A stretch of 64,000 nt of DNA, from assembly GCF_947498345.1 (NCBI RefSeq), contig NZ_CANMJY010000009.1:1-64000 (forward strand), read 5' to 3'. Position numbers and translations under genes: made by a program. Source of the stretch: an uncultured Winogradskyella sp. (GTDB taxonomy: Bacteria; Bacteroidota; Bacteroidia; Flavobacteriales; Flavobacteriaceae). Positions within the stretch are counted from its first letter, which is position 1, and every line of letters starts with the position of its first letter. Shown piece by piece: positions 56,514 through 64,000 of the stretch. The notes under the pieces were generated by a model. It was not told the origin of the DNA. It did no database searches and saw only the letters and a list, made by a program, of their open reading frames with translations.

Positions 56514-57752
56514 ATGAGCAAACTAGCAGAACATACGGATTTTAATGCTAAAACCATAAGACAAGACTTCCCAATACTCAATCGTGAAGTTAATGGAAAA
56601 CCACTAATCTATTTTGATAATGCTGCAACGTCACAAACACCACAACAGGTTATTGATGTTATAGTAGATTATTATTCAAACTACAACGCTAATATTCATA
56701 GAGGTGTACATAGCCTAAGTCAAGAAGCTACCGACGCTTATGAGCAAGCACGTATTAAAATACAACATCATTTTAATGCCAAACATGCTCATGAGATTAT
56801 TTTTACAGCAGGTACAACACATGGTATTAACCTAGTTGCCAATGGCTTCTCTTCGCTATTGAAAAAAGGGGATGAAATTATAGTTTCTGCTTTAGAGCAC
56901 CATAGTAATATAGTGCCCTGGCAAATGCTTTGCGAGAGAACAGGTGCTAGATTGAAAGTCATTCCTATGAACGAAAACGGGGAATTGATACTTTCAGAAT
57001 TTGATGCGCTTTTAAACGAAAACACAAAATTGGTTTTTGTCAATCATATTTCTAATGCCCTAGGAACGATCAATCCTATCGCGTATATGATTAAAGAAGC
57101 TCATAAAGTTGGAGCAGCTGTTTTAGTAGATGGAGCGCAATCTTGTCCACATATAAAACCAGATCTACAAGCTTTAGATGTGGATTTCTATGTGTGTTCA
57201 GCTCATAAAATGTGTGGTCCAACAGGTGTTGGTATACTCTATGGTAAAGAAGAATGGTTAAAGAAATTACCACCTTATCAAGGAGGAGGTGAGATGATTG
57301 CTGAAGTGTCTTTTGAAAAAACAACCTATGCAGATTTACCTCATAAATTTGAAGCAGGTACACCTAATATTGCAGGTGGAATTGCCTTTGGTGCTGCTAT
57401 TGACTATATGAATAGTATAGGTTTTAAGAACATAGCTAATTACGAAAACAAACTTCTGGAATATGCAACAGAGCAACTACTTCTAATAGAGGGTTTAAAA
57501 ATCTATGGAACGGCTAAAAACAAAACTTCAGTCATTTCATTTAATATAGGTAATATTCATCCATACGATATCGGAACAATTTTAGATAAAATGGGTATTG
57601 CTGTGCGTACAGGTCATCATTGTGCCCAACCTATTATGGATTATTACAAGATTCCAGGTACTATAAGAGCATCATTTATGTTTTATAATACTATAGAAGA
57701 GATTGACACTTTCATTACTGCATTAAAAAAGGCAGTACTTATGCTTTCATAG
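56514..57752 (+). CDS. sufS: Cysteine desulfurase SufS
   Basis: A 412-residue PLP-dependent group II cysteine desulfurase that supplies persulfide sulfur from L-cysteine. It has SALEHHSNIVPWQ, VDGAQSCPH, the PLP-binding Lys in CSAHKMCGPTGVG, and the catalytic Cys in RTGHHCAQP. SufE, encoded two genes downstream, should accept its sulfur. Confidence 0.97.
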   Translation: MSKLAEHTDFNAKTIRQDFPILNREVNGKPLIYFDNAATSQTPQQVIDVIVDYYSNYNANIHRGVHSLSQEATDAYEQARIKIQHHFNAKHAHEIIFTAGTTHGINLVANGFSSLLKKGDEIIVSALEHHSNIVPWQMLCERTGARLKVIPMNENGELILSEFDALLNENTKLVFVNHISNALGTINPIAYMIKEAHKVGAAVLVDGAQSCPHIKPDLQALDVDFYVCSAHKMCGPTGVGILYGKEEWLKKLPPYQGGGEMIAEVSFEKTTYADLPHKFEAGTPNIAGGIAFGAAIDYMNSIGFKNIANYENKLLEYATEQLLLIEGLKIYGTAKNKTSVISFNIGNIHPYDIGTILDKMGIAVRTGHHCAQPIMDYYKIPGTIRASFMFYNTIEEIDTFITALKKAVLMLS

Positions 57753-57800
57753 ACTTTGGCATTAAAAATGTAACTTACATTGTAAACAATATGTTATATC

Positions 57801-58328
57801 ATGAAATTTTTATTTAGTCTATTTACCATTGTAATGCTTGCCGAATCTTGTAATTCTAATAAAGAAGTAGTTTCAGACTCTAAAGAAACTGAACAAGTTG
57901 TGGCTTCTAAACCAAGCCGAGAAGCAGTCAACTTAAAGCAAGAAGTAGTTGGGGACAATTACGAAAAAGTTCTAATTACATACCAAGCTTTATCAAGAGG
58001 AACTTTTGAATATGTTCAAATTTCAAAAGCTCAAGTAATTATTTCTGAAGATAGAAATCTAAAAGAGATGAGCACTTATAATTGTAAATCTCAGGATTGG
58101 GTTATGTTAGAAGAACTGATAGAGAAAATCGATATTGAAAATTTAAATAAATTAAGTGCGCCAACAAATAAACGATTGCACGATGGTGCAGCTCACGCAA
58201 ATCTGGCGATTATTAAAGGTGATGTAGAAATGATGACGCCTACATTTGATCATGGTGTACCACCAAAAGAAATTGAAGCATTAGTTAATAAAGTGTTATC
58301 CGTTAAGGAAAATGCTGTTAAACAATAG
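57801..58328 (+). CDS. Lipoprotein between sufS and sufE
   Basis: A 175-residue protein with a signal peptide and lipobox AESC (Cys17), an acidic/Ser-rich linker and a compact domain (VLITYQALSRGTFEYVQISK, DWVMLEELIEKIDI, HDGAAHANLAIIKG). The family is not recognised. It is the second envelope lipoprotein embedded in this operon, 48 bases after sufS and 33 before sufE. Confidence 0.8.
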   Translation: MKFLFSLFTIVMLAESCNSNKEVVSDSKETEQVVASKPSREAVNLKQEVVGDNYEKVLITYQALSRGTFEYVQISKAQVIISEDRNLKEMSTYNCKSQDWVMLEELIEKIDIENLNKLSAPTNKRLHDGAAHANLAIIKGDVEMMTPTFDHGVPPKEIEALVNKVLSVKENAVKQ

Positions 58329-58361
58329 TGATTTTGTAATTTTACAACAAAGTATTAAACT

Positions 58362-58784
58362 ATGACAATTCAAGAAGTTCAAGATGAAATTATAGATGAA
58401 TTCTCAATGTTTGAAGATTGGGAAGAACGCTACCAGTACATGATAGATTTAGGTAAAACACTTCCTTTAATTGACGAAAAATATAAAACCGAAGATAATA
58501 TTATAAAAGGTTGCCAAAGTAAGGTTTGGGTACATGCAGATATGAGTAATGATAAAATTAACTTTACTGCAGATAGCGATGCTATTATCACTAAAGGAAT
58601 AATTGCAATACTTATTAGAGCATTTTCTAACCAGCACCCAAAAGATATAATTGAAGCCGACACATATTTTATTGACAAAATAGGCTTGAAAGAGCATTTA
58701 TCACCAACTAGAGCAAATGGTTTAGTGAGTATGGTAAAGCAAATAAAATTATATGCAATTGCTTACCAAACACAATTAAATTAA
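58362..58784 (+). CDS. sufE: Cysteine desulfuration protein SufE
   Basis: A 140-residue sulfur acceptor that takes persulfide from SufS and delivers it to SufB. The active Cys lies in IKGCQSKVWVH, and the YMIDLGKTLP N-terminal region is conserved. The length is standard. Confidence 0.96.
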   Translation: MTIQEVQDEIIDEFSMFEDWEERYQYMIDLGKTLPLIDEKYKTEDNIIKGCQSKVWVHADMSNDKINFTADSDAIITKGIIAILIRAFSNQHPKDIIEADTYFIDKIGLKEHLSPTRANGLVSMVKQIKLYAIAYQTQLN

Positions 58785-58836
58785 GTGTCTTATGTTAATT
58801 TGTAAGACAACTGTAGTAAACACAAATATTTAAAAA

Positions 58837-59163
58837 ATGAGCGATACAACAATAGATACAAATATACTTGGGGATAAAATCGTAAGAGTTTTAAAAACTA
58901 TTTATGATCCCGAAATCCCTGTAGATATATACGAATTAGGACTAATTTACGATGTTTTTGTCAATGAAGATTATTATGTAAAAATTTTAATGACATTAAC
59001 AACACCTAATTGTCCAGTTGCAGAAACCTTGCCTCTCGAGGTCGAGGAAAAAATAAAATCACTTAACGATGTTAAAGATGCTGAGGTAGAAATTACATTT
59101 GACCCACCTTGGTCACAAGATTTAATGAGTGAAGAAGCAAAACTCGAATTAGGAATGCTCTAA
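58837..59163 (+). CDS. sufT: Iron-sulfur cluster assembly factor SufT (DUF59/MIP18 family)
   Basis: A 108-residue DUF59 protein: TIYDPEIPVDIYELGLIYDV at the start and the conserved Cys in LTTPNCPVAETLP, then ITFDPPWSQDLMSEEAK. SufT helps Fe-S maturation, especially under high demand. It is part of the same transcription unit, 14 bases before the HMG-CoA synthase gene. Confidence 0.92.
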   Translation: MSDTTIDTNILGDKIVRVLKTIYDPEIPVDIYELGLIYDVFVNEDYYVKILMTLTTPNCPVAETLPLEVEEKIKSLNDVKDAEVEITFDPPWSQDLMSEEAKLELGML

Positions 59164-59177
59164 TAAAATTAATCAAC

Positions 59178-60617
59178 ATGTCAAAAATTGGAATTGACTC
59201 TATCGCGTTTTATGTGCCACAACTTTATGTATCAATGGATGATTTGGCAGCGAGAAGAGGTATCCCTGCCGAAAAGTTAAAACGCGGTTTAGGGCTTCAA
59301 AAAATGGCAGTGCCAAATGTAGGTGAAGATGTTGTAACCTTTGCCTCAAATGCCTTATTAAACCTTATTGAACAAAATGATCTCAATCCTAATGAGATTG
59401 GTCGTGTATACTTAGGTACCGAAAGCGCAGTTGATGGCTCAAAACCATCGGCAACCTATGCCGTTGAAATTGTAGAAAACAAACTAGCTTCAACATATGG
59501 TGAACGTAGTTTTAAGAATTGTGATATTTTAGATATGACTTTTGCATGTGTTGGTGCTGTAGATGCCATGCATAATAGTATTGATTGGGTAAAACAAAAT
59601 CCTGAGCGAAAAGCCGTTATTATAGCCTCTGATGTTTCAAAATACGATTTAAATTCTACTGGGGAATATACACAAGGTGCGGGTGCAGTAGCAGTTTTAA
59701 TTACACATTATCCAGCTATTTTAGAGATAAATGATACTTGGGGTATTGCATCGAAAAGTGAAGGCGATTTTTTTAAACCAAGACGTACATACAAAAAAAT
59801 TGAACTTTTAAAAACAGTATTTAAAGACTTAAATTTAGATACATCTAATAAGAAAATCGAAGATTTTTTAAACTCGTCTTCATCCGAATTTTGGTCAGAT
59901 AATAACGACTTGGTAGAAGTCTTTAAAGAAGAACCTGTGTTTGATGGACAGTTTTCAAATACATGTTACAGCGACAGAATTACGGAAGCTATTGCACATT
60001 TTAATACACAAAACACAACGGATTTTGTAACAAAATGGCAACAGCTTATTTTTCACTTGCCATATGCCTTTCATGGGAGACGTATTATTTTTTATAATTG
60101 GCTTAATTGGATAGAAGATACAAGAGTATACTTAGCTTTGGAGAACGAGATAGGTGAACGCAAAACATCAGACAAGAAAGAATGGAAAAAAAGCGCTTAC
60201 AAATCAAAAATTTATAATGAATTTATAACATCAAAAATTGTATCAGGTGAATTAGCATCTTCTGAAATTGGGAACATGTACACGGCTTCAATTTTTATGT
60301 CATTTTTAAGTTATTTATCACATAGCTTAGACGTTTCAAAAACAATTGAAGGTGATACCATTGGTTTTATAAGTTATGGAAGTGGTTCAAAATCAAAGGT
60401 GTTTGAAGGTACAATTCAAGCTAACTGGACTTCAAAATTAAAAGATGTTAAACTGTTTGAATATTTGAAAAACAGAACGGCTATTGATGTGACTACTTAC
60501 GAAAAAATTCACCGTTCACAATTAGAAAAAGCTGTATTAGATGGTAGTAAAATAGCTTTGGATTATATTGAAAAAGATGACACCAATTATGGCTTACGAC
60601 GCTACAAAGTGAATTAA
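59178..60617 (+). CDS. Hydroxymethylglutaryl-CoA synthase family protein
   Basis: A 479-residue thiolase-fold enzyme of the HMG-CoA synthase family. It condenses acetyl-CoA with acetoacetyl-CoA, the entry step to mevalonate-derived isoprenoids. It begins GIDSIAFYVPQLYVSMDDLA. The catalytic Cys lies in MTFACVGAVDAM and the catalytic His in FHLPYAFHGRR, and a GxGS-type segment SYGSGSKSKVFEG follows. It is longer than bacterial MvaS (about 390) by an insertion in the central region, closer in length to the eukaryotic-type enzymes. No other mevalonate gene is in the window. Confidence 0.88.
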   Translation: MSKIGIDSIAFYVPQLYVSMDDLAARRGIPAEKLKRGLGLQKMAVPNVGEDVVTFASNALLNLIEQNDLNPNEIGRVYLGTESAVDGSKPSATYAVEIVENKLASTYGERSFKNCDILDMTFACVGAVDAMHNSIDWVKQNPERKAVIIASDVSKYDLNSTGEYTQGAGAVAVLITHYPAILEINDTWGIASKSEGDFFKPRRTYKKIELLKTVFKDLNLDTSNKKIEDFLNSSSSEFWSDNNDLVEVFKEEPVFDGQFSNTCYSDRITEAIAHFNTQNTTDFVTKWQQLIFHLPYAFHGRRIIFYNWLNWIEDTRVYLALENEIGERKTSDKKEWKKSAYKSKIYNEFITSKIVSGELASSEIGNMYTASIFMSFLSYLSHSLDVSKTIEGDTIGFISYGSGSKSKVFEGTIQANWTSKLKDVKLFEYLKNRTAIDVTTYEKIHRSQLEKAVLDGSKIALDYIEKDDTNYGLRRYKVN

Positions 60618-60624
60618 TATAAAT

Positions 60625-61131
60625 ATGGAAGGAGAAATTGTAAACAGAGTAGCAAATAGTAAGCTTAAGGTTATAGATCTCGAAGATTATTATCCAGAAG
60701 GAAAACGCGTCCTTTTTGATATAAAGGATTGGTTAATGGAGGGCTTAGTACTAAGAGAAAAAGAATTTAGAGCTTCGGTTGCTGAACACGATTGGTCACA
60801 ATACCACGATTGTTATGTAGCTTTGTATTGCTCTACTGATGCTATTGTGCCAGATTGGGCATATATGTTGATTTCTCTTCAACTTCAAAATTATTCTAAG
60901 CTAACTGTTATTGGGTCATTAGAACATTTAGAATCTATTATCTACACCTCCATTATTTCAGATTTAGATATCTCTGATTATAAGGACATGCCCGTAATTA
61001 TAAAAGGTTGCTCTTACAAGCCTGTGCCAGCAAATGCATTGGTATTACTATCTCAACGATTAAAACCAGTGGCAAAATCCATCATGTTTGGTGAAGCATG
61101 TTCCTCGGTTCCACTGTTTAAAAGAAAGTAA
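60625..61131 (+). CDS. DUF2480 family protein
   Basis: A 168-residue cytoplasmic protein of the Bacteroidetes-specific DUF2480 family. It begins EGEIVNRVANSKLKVIDLEDYYPEGKR (in part) and contains HDWSQYHDCYVALYCSTDAIVPDWAYML and VIIKGCSYKPVPANALV (each in part). Function is unknown. It lies 7 bases after the HMG-CoA synthase gene and is regularly found near suf genes in this phylum, as far as I recall. Confidence 0.85.
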   Translation: MEGEIVNRVANSKLKVIDLEDYYPEGKRVLFDIKDWLMEGLVLREKEFRASVAEHDWSQYHDCYVALYCSTDAIVPDWAYMLISLQLQNYSKLTVIGSLEHLESIIYTSIISDLDISDYKDMPVIIKGCSYKPVPANALVLLSQRLKPVAKSIMFGEACSSVPLFKRK

Positions 61132-61213
61132 CATATACCAGATTTATACTTTTTAAAACCATTGTAGTGTTATTGTAATGGTAAAGAAGGGGTTACTGTA
61201 AATCATAAAGACT

Positions 61214-61221
61214 TATATTTG
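61214..61221 (+). promoter_or_regulatory. -7 promoter element (TATATTTG) of the DUF3078 gene
   Basis: Exact TAnnTTTG match followed by ca, 41 bases before ATG 61262. It indicates a separate transcript for the outer-membrane protein gene downstream of the suf operon. Confidence 0.6.
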
Positions 61222-61261
61222 CAAATTAACAAAACTTAGACTTACTAAAATTTAATTCATT

Positions 61262-62170
61262 ATGAACAAAAAACTACTCTTATCTGTATTCTTAATGTTA
61301 ATGATTACATTTAGTTTTTCACAGACAAAAGAAGAATTAGAAGCTCAAAAAGCAGAGAAACAAGCGGAAGCTGATAAATTTCAAGCGGAAGCTGATGCTT
61401 TACAAGCACAAATAGATGCATTACCAGGATGGCGTATTGGAGCCTTTGGTACTATAGGTGGTAGCTTATCTAACTTTAGTAAATGGTATGCTCAGGGAGC
61501 ACCAAACAATCAATCTGGGGCAATTGGATTTACAGTAAATGCTTTTGCAAATAAAATAGATGAAAAATACTTTTGGAGAAATAGTTTAAATACAAATTTA
61601 AATTGGACCAAGTTAGATAATAAAGATGATCCTAATGATAGTGATGATTTTGAACCTACAACAGATGTATTTAATTTATCATCATTATATGGGAGACGAC
61701 TAAGTGAAAAATGGGCAGTTTCTGGGCTAGCTGAGTATAGAACTACAATATTAAATAATTTTAACGACCCTGGTTATTTAGATGTTGGTGTAGGTTTCAC
61801 CTGGACACCAATTACAGATTTAGTTGTGGTTATACACCCGGCAAACTATAATTTTGTATTTTCTAGTGGTGATACTGTTTTTGATTCGTCTTTTGGTGCA
61901 AAAATAGTTGCTGATTATACACGACAAATAGGGAAAATTAACTTTAAAACAAACCTCTCTGCTTTCCAAAGTTATGAGGATAGTAACCTGTCGAATTGGA
62001 CATGGATTAATTCTTTTGCATATACTTTTTGGAAAGGTATTGGTGTTGGTTTTGATTTTGGATTACGTAGTAATAGACAAGAAGCAGCGAACTTTCAAGG
62101 TGTAGATTTAGATGATGCAGACAACGATTTACAGAGTTATTATACTGTAGGATTAAGCTATAAGTTCTAA
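61262..62170 (+). CDS. DUF3078 outer-membrane beta-barrel protein
   Basis: A 302-residue protein. A signal peptide (ending FSFSQ) is followed by a short charged coiled coil (about 22-52, repeats of EAQKAEKQAEADKFQAEAD). A beta-barrel region then runs to a C-terminal aromatic residue (SYKF), as expected for an outer-membrane protein. DUF3078 features include WRIGAFGTIGGSLSNFSKWYAQG and YFWRNSLNTNLNW (each in part). Function is unknown. The coiled coil may bind peptidoglycan or a partner in the periplasm. Confidence 0.87.
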   Translation: MNKKLLLSVFLMLMITFSFSQTKEELEAQKAEKQAEADKFQAEADALQAQIDALPGWRIGAFGTIGGSLSNFSKWYAQGAPNNQSGAIGFTVNAFANKIDEKYFWRNSLNTNLNWTKLDNKDDPNDSDDFEPTTDVFNLSSLYGRRLSEKWAVSGLAEYRTTILNNFNDPGYLDVGVGFTWTPITDLVVVIHPANYNFVFSSGDTVFDSSFGAKIVADYTRQIGKINFKTNLSAFQSYEDSNLSNWTWINSFAYTFWKGIGVGFDFGLRSNRQEAANFQGVDLDDADNDLQSYYTVGLSYKF

Positions 62171-62183
62171 ATTCATCAGAGAT

Positions 62184-62221
62184 AAAAAAAGAGGTCTAAT
62201 TTAAATTAGACCTCTTTTTTT
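62184..62221. terminator. Bidirectional terminator
   Basis: The stem aaaagaggtctaattt / aaattagacctctttt has long A and T flanks. It lies between the convergent DUF3078 gene and hflX. Confidence 0.93.
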
Positions 62222-63431
62222 ATATTATGTCTTCTACGTCTGGATAAAGAAAATGATTATATGGAAATCTGGTGATATGGATTTCTCTTACTTCTTTATA
62301 AACCCGTTTTCTAAATTCATCAAGATTTTCTTTTTCTAATGCAGAGATAAACAATACGTGATCACCTAATTTTGCCATCCATGTTTTTTTCCACTCCTCT
62401 ATGGAGTAATTGGCTTTAGTACGCTCAATAACCAAATTATCATCATCATAAGGTTCGGCTTCATAGACGTCAATTTTATTAAACACCATAATAGTCGGTT
62501 TGTCTTTACTATCAATCTCATCTAATATTTGATTGACAGAATCTATATGCTCTTCGAAATTTGAGTGCGAAATATCTACCACATGGAGCAATAAATCTGC
62601 TTCTCTAACTTCATCAAGTGTGCTCTTAAAAGATTCTACTAATTGTGTTGGTAGTTTTCTAATAAAACCAACAGTATCGCTAACTAAAAAAGGAAGATTA
62701 CCAATAACCACTTTTCTAACTGTAGTGTCTAAAGTTGCAAAGAGTTTATTCTCAGCAAAGACTTCACTTTTACTAATAACATTCATTAATGTAGACTTCC
62801 CAACGTTTGTATAACCCACCAAAGCAACACGCACCATTTTGCCACGATTACCACGTTGTACAGCCATCTGCTTATCAATGGTTTTTATTTTTTTCTTTAA
62901 CAATGAGATTTTATCGCGAACAATACGTCTATCGGTTTCTATTTCGGTTTCCCCAGGACCACGCATACCAATACCACCCTTTTGCCGTTCCAGGTGTGTC
63001 CACATACCTTTGAGCCTTGGCAGCAAATATTCGCATTGTGCCAACTCTACTTGTGTTCTGGCATAGCTGGTTTGAGCACGTTGTGCAAAAATATCTAGAA
63101 TAAGGTTGGTTCTATCTAAGATTTTACAATTAAGAATTTTACTAATATTTCGTTCTTGAGCAGGAGATAATTCGTCATCAAAAATTACGGTTCCAATATC
63201 ATTTTCCTTAACAAAATGCATTACTTCGTCCATTTTTCCTGTCCCTATAAAAGTTTTAGGATTAGGCATGGTCATTTTCTGGGTATAGCGTTTTACGACT
63301 TCCCCACCTGCAGTGTAGGTTAAAAATTCTAATTCATCGAGGTACTCTTTAGATTGTTCTTCATTTTGATCTTGAGTTATTATACCTATAAGAACAACCT
63401 TCTCTAAATTAATATCCTTTTTTTCTATCAT
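62220..63431 (-). CDS. hflX: Ribosome-associated GTPase HflX
   Basis: A GTPase that binds the large subunit and rescues or splits stalled ribosomes. It has an N-terminal HflX domain (TYTAGGEVVKR, GTGKMDEV), the Gly-rich linker GGIGMRGPGETEIETDRR, then the G domain: G1 GYTNVGKST, G3 DTVGFIRKLP, G4 FNKID. I start the gene at ATG 63429-63431 (403 residues). The longer frame begins at a TTG (63449) that is itself the end of the TAACTTTG -7 element, so it could not lie inside the transcript. Confidence 0.95.
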   Translation of the reverse strand: MIEKKDINLEKVVLIGIITQDQNEEQSKEYLDELEFLTYTAGGEVVKRYTQKMTMPNPKTFIGTGKMDEVMHFVKENDIGTVIFDDELSPAQERNISKILNCKILDRTNLILDIFAQRAQTSYARTQVELAQCEYLLPRLKGMWTHLERQKGGIGMRGPGETEIETDRRIVRDKISLLKKKIKTIDKQMAVQRGNRGKMVRVALVGYTNVGKSTLMNVISKSEVFAENKLFATLDTTVRKVVIGNLPFLVSDTVGFIRKLPTQLVESFKSTLDEVREADLLLHVVDISHSNFEEHIDSVNQILDEIDSKDKPTIMVFNKIDVYEAEPYDDDNLVIERTKANYSIEEWKKTWMAKLGDHVLFISALEKENLDEFRKRVYKEVREIHITRFPYNHFLYPDVEDII

Positions 63432-63446
63432 ACATAAATTAAAGTG

Positions 63447-63454
63447 CAAAGTTA
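63447..63454 (-). promoter_or_regulatory. -7 promoter element (TAACTTTG) of hflX
   Basis: Exact TAnnTTTG match on the minus strand, 15 bases before the ATG at 63431. It fixes the start codon of hflX, because the alternative upstream TTG falls within it. Confidence 0.65.
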
Positions 63455-63490
63455 AGTAAATGTAGTATTCTAAATACGCTTTAAAAAACC

Positions 63491-63498
63491 TATATTTA
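63491..63498 (+). promoter_or_regulatory. Near-consensus -7 element (TATATTTA) before the terminal nuclease gene
   Basis: Seven of eight bases fit TAnnTTTG when the two free bases are counted as matching; the last base is A, not G. It ends five bases before ATG 63504, another possible leaderless arrangement. Confidence 0.35.
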
Positions 63499-63503
63499 AT
63501 CCC

Positions 63504-64000
63504 ATGAATAATTCTTTAGATACTTACACTATTGCATTCTATAATATTGAAAACTTATTCGATGTAGAAAATGACCCGCTAACCAATGATGATGATTTTT
63601 TACCGATTTCTGCAAAGCGTTGGACACCCAGGCGTTATGAAAATAAGCTAAGAAAACTTGGTACAGTAATTTCAAAAATTGGAGATGAGGATGCTGAGGA
63701 AGCACCTATAATTATTGGTTTGGCAGAGGTAGAAAACAAAAGAGTATTATTAGACTTAGTAAGAAGTAAAAACCTTATTGAAGAAAACTATAGCTATGTG
63801 CATTACGATTCGTCAGATGAACGAGGAATTGATGTCGCTCTCCTTTACAAAAGTGATACTTTTAAAGTAGAAAGTTCTGAGACATTTTCAGTATATCTAC
63901 AAACAGAATCTGGCGAACGCGATTATACTAGAGATATTCTATTAGTACAAGGGAAGTTAAAAGAAGAGCGCTTAAATATCATTGTTAATCATTGGTCTTC
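63504..64000 (+). CDS. Endonuclease/exonuclease/phosphatase family protein (3' end off window)
   Basis: I read this frame by hand from ATG 63504 to the window end (165 codons, still open). It matches the secreted protein at 4625-5704: TIAFYNIENLFDVENDP, IIIGLAEVENKRVL, HYDSSDERGIDVALLYKSD, ERDYTRDILLVQGKL and NHWSS. The metal-binding Glu (in AEVEN) and the NHW motif are both present. There is no signal peptide, so this paralogue probably acts in the cytoplasm. The catalytic GDxND and SDH motifs lie beyond the window. Confidence 0.87.
   Translation, partial: MNNSLDTYTIAFYNIENLFDVENDPLTNDDDFLPISAKRWTPRRYENKLRKLGTVISKIGDEDAEEAPIIIGLAEVENKRVLLDLVRSKNLIEENYSYVHYDSSDERGIDVALLYKSDTFKVESSETFSVYLQTESGERDYTRDILLVQGKLKEERLNIIVNHWS

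Noticed and set aside
62533-63066. Open frames on the plus strand inside hflX
   Set aside because: They are antisense to a fully conserved GTPase gene and have no family features.
63432-63449. Longer hflX frame starting at TTG 63449
   Set aside because: The TTG is the end of the TAACTTTG promoter element and would not be transcribed; ATG 63431 is preferred.
1-64000. CRISPR arrays, insertion sequences, integrases, rRNA or tRNA genes
   Set aside because: No regular repeat-spacer structure, transposase or integrase reading frame, or RNA gene was found on either strand.

Overview
The window is chromosomal DNA of low to moderate GC from a marine-type member of the Bacteroidetes, most likely family Flavobacteriaceae. 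The signs are TAnnTTTG -7 promoter elements with no clear Shine-Dalgarno sequences, many lipoproteins and TonB/T9SS-type secreted proteins, a type-B succinate dehydrogenase with one cytochrome b subunit, LytTR two-component signalling, and a suf operon in flavobacterial order. I cannot name the genus from sequence alone. No rRNA, tRNA, CRISPR array, insertion sequence or integrase was seen.

Layout. 1-5.7 kb: 5' part of a large secreted lectin-domain protein (minus strand), penicillin-binding protein 1C, a four-helix membrane protein and a secreted endonuclease-family protein. 5.8-10.2 kb: a TonB-dependent receptor and its DUF5689-type lipoprotein, divergent from that nuclease. 10.2-16.8 kb: a small membrane protein, a metal-binding HMA lipoprotein, an EamA exporter, a catalytic/non-catalytic pair of M16 peptidases, and ribosomal proteins L21 and L27. 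16.9-23.5 kb: a membrane-anchored MutS-like ATPase, an M28 peptidase and the sdh operon. 23.6-34.9 kb: a lipoprotein with a sortilin-like Asp-box propeller, a LytS/LytTR pair, an EreA/ChaN-like hydrolase, a T9SS matrixin protease, a Crp-like regulator and an Xaa-Pro aminopeptidase.

35.0-41.1 kb is the main accessory region. Four tightly packed plus-strand genes encode a cytosine-5 DNA methyltransferase, a ParB-like DGNRR protein, a SNF2 helicase and a DUF3883 (PD-(D/E)XK-like) protein. They look like a restriction/defence system whose gene set I do not recognise as a named one. A perfect 8-bp palindrome lies upstream, and a D12-class adenine methyltransferase converges on the far end as the last gene of a serine hydrolase-brnQ-dam operon.

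44.7-52.1 kb: an alpha/beta hydrolase, thiL, three small C-x4-H-x16-C-x2-C proteins, and a four-gene lipoprotein operon ending in an MbnP/MbnH pair (copper-protein maturation) preceded by two propeller lipoproteins. 52.1-61.1 kb: the suf iron-sulfur assembly operon (sufA, B, C, D, S, E, T) with two lipoprotein genes inserted, running into an HMG-CoA synthase and a DUF2480 protein. 61.2-64 kb: a DUF3078 outer-membrane protein, hflX, and the 5' part of a cytoplasmic paralogue of the secreted nuclease near the left end.

Several -7 elements sit so close to start codons (44742, 47179, 63504) that leaderless transcripts are likely.
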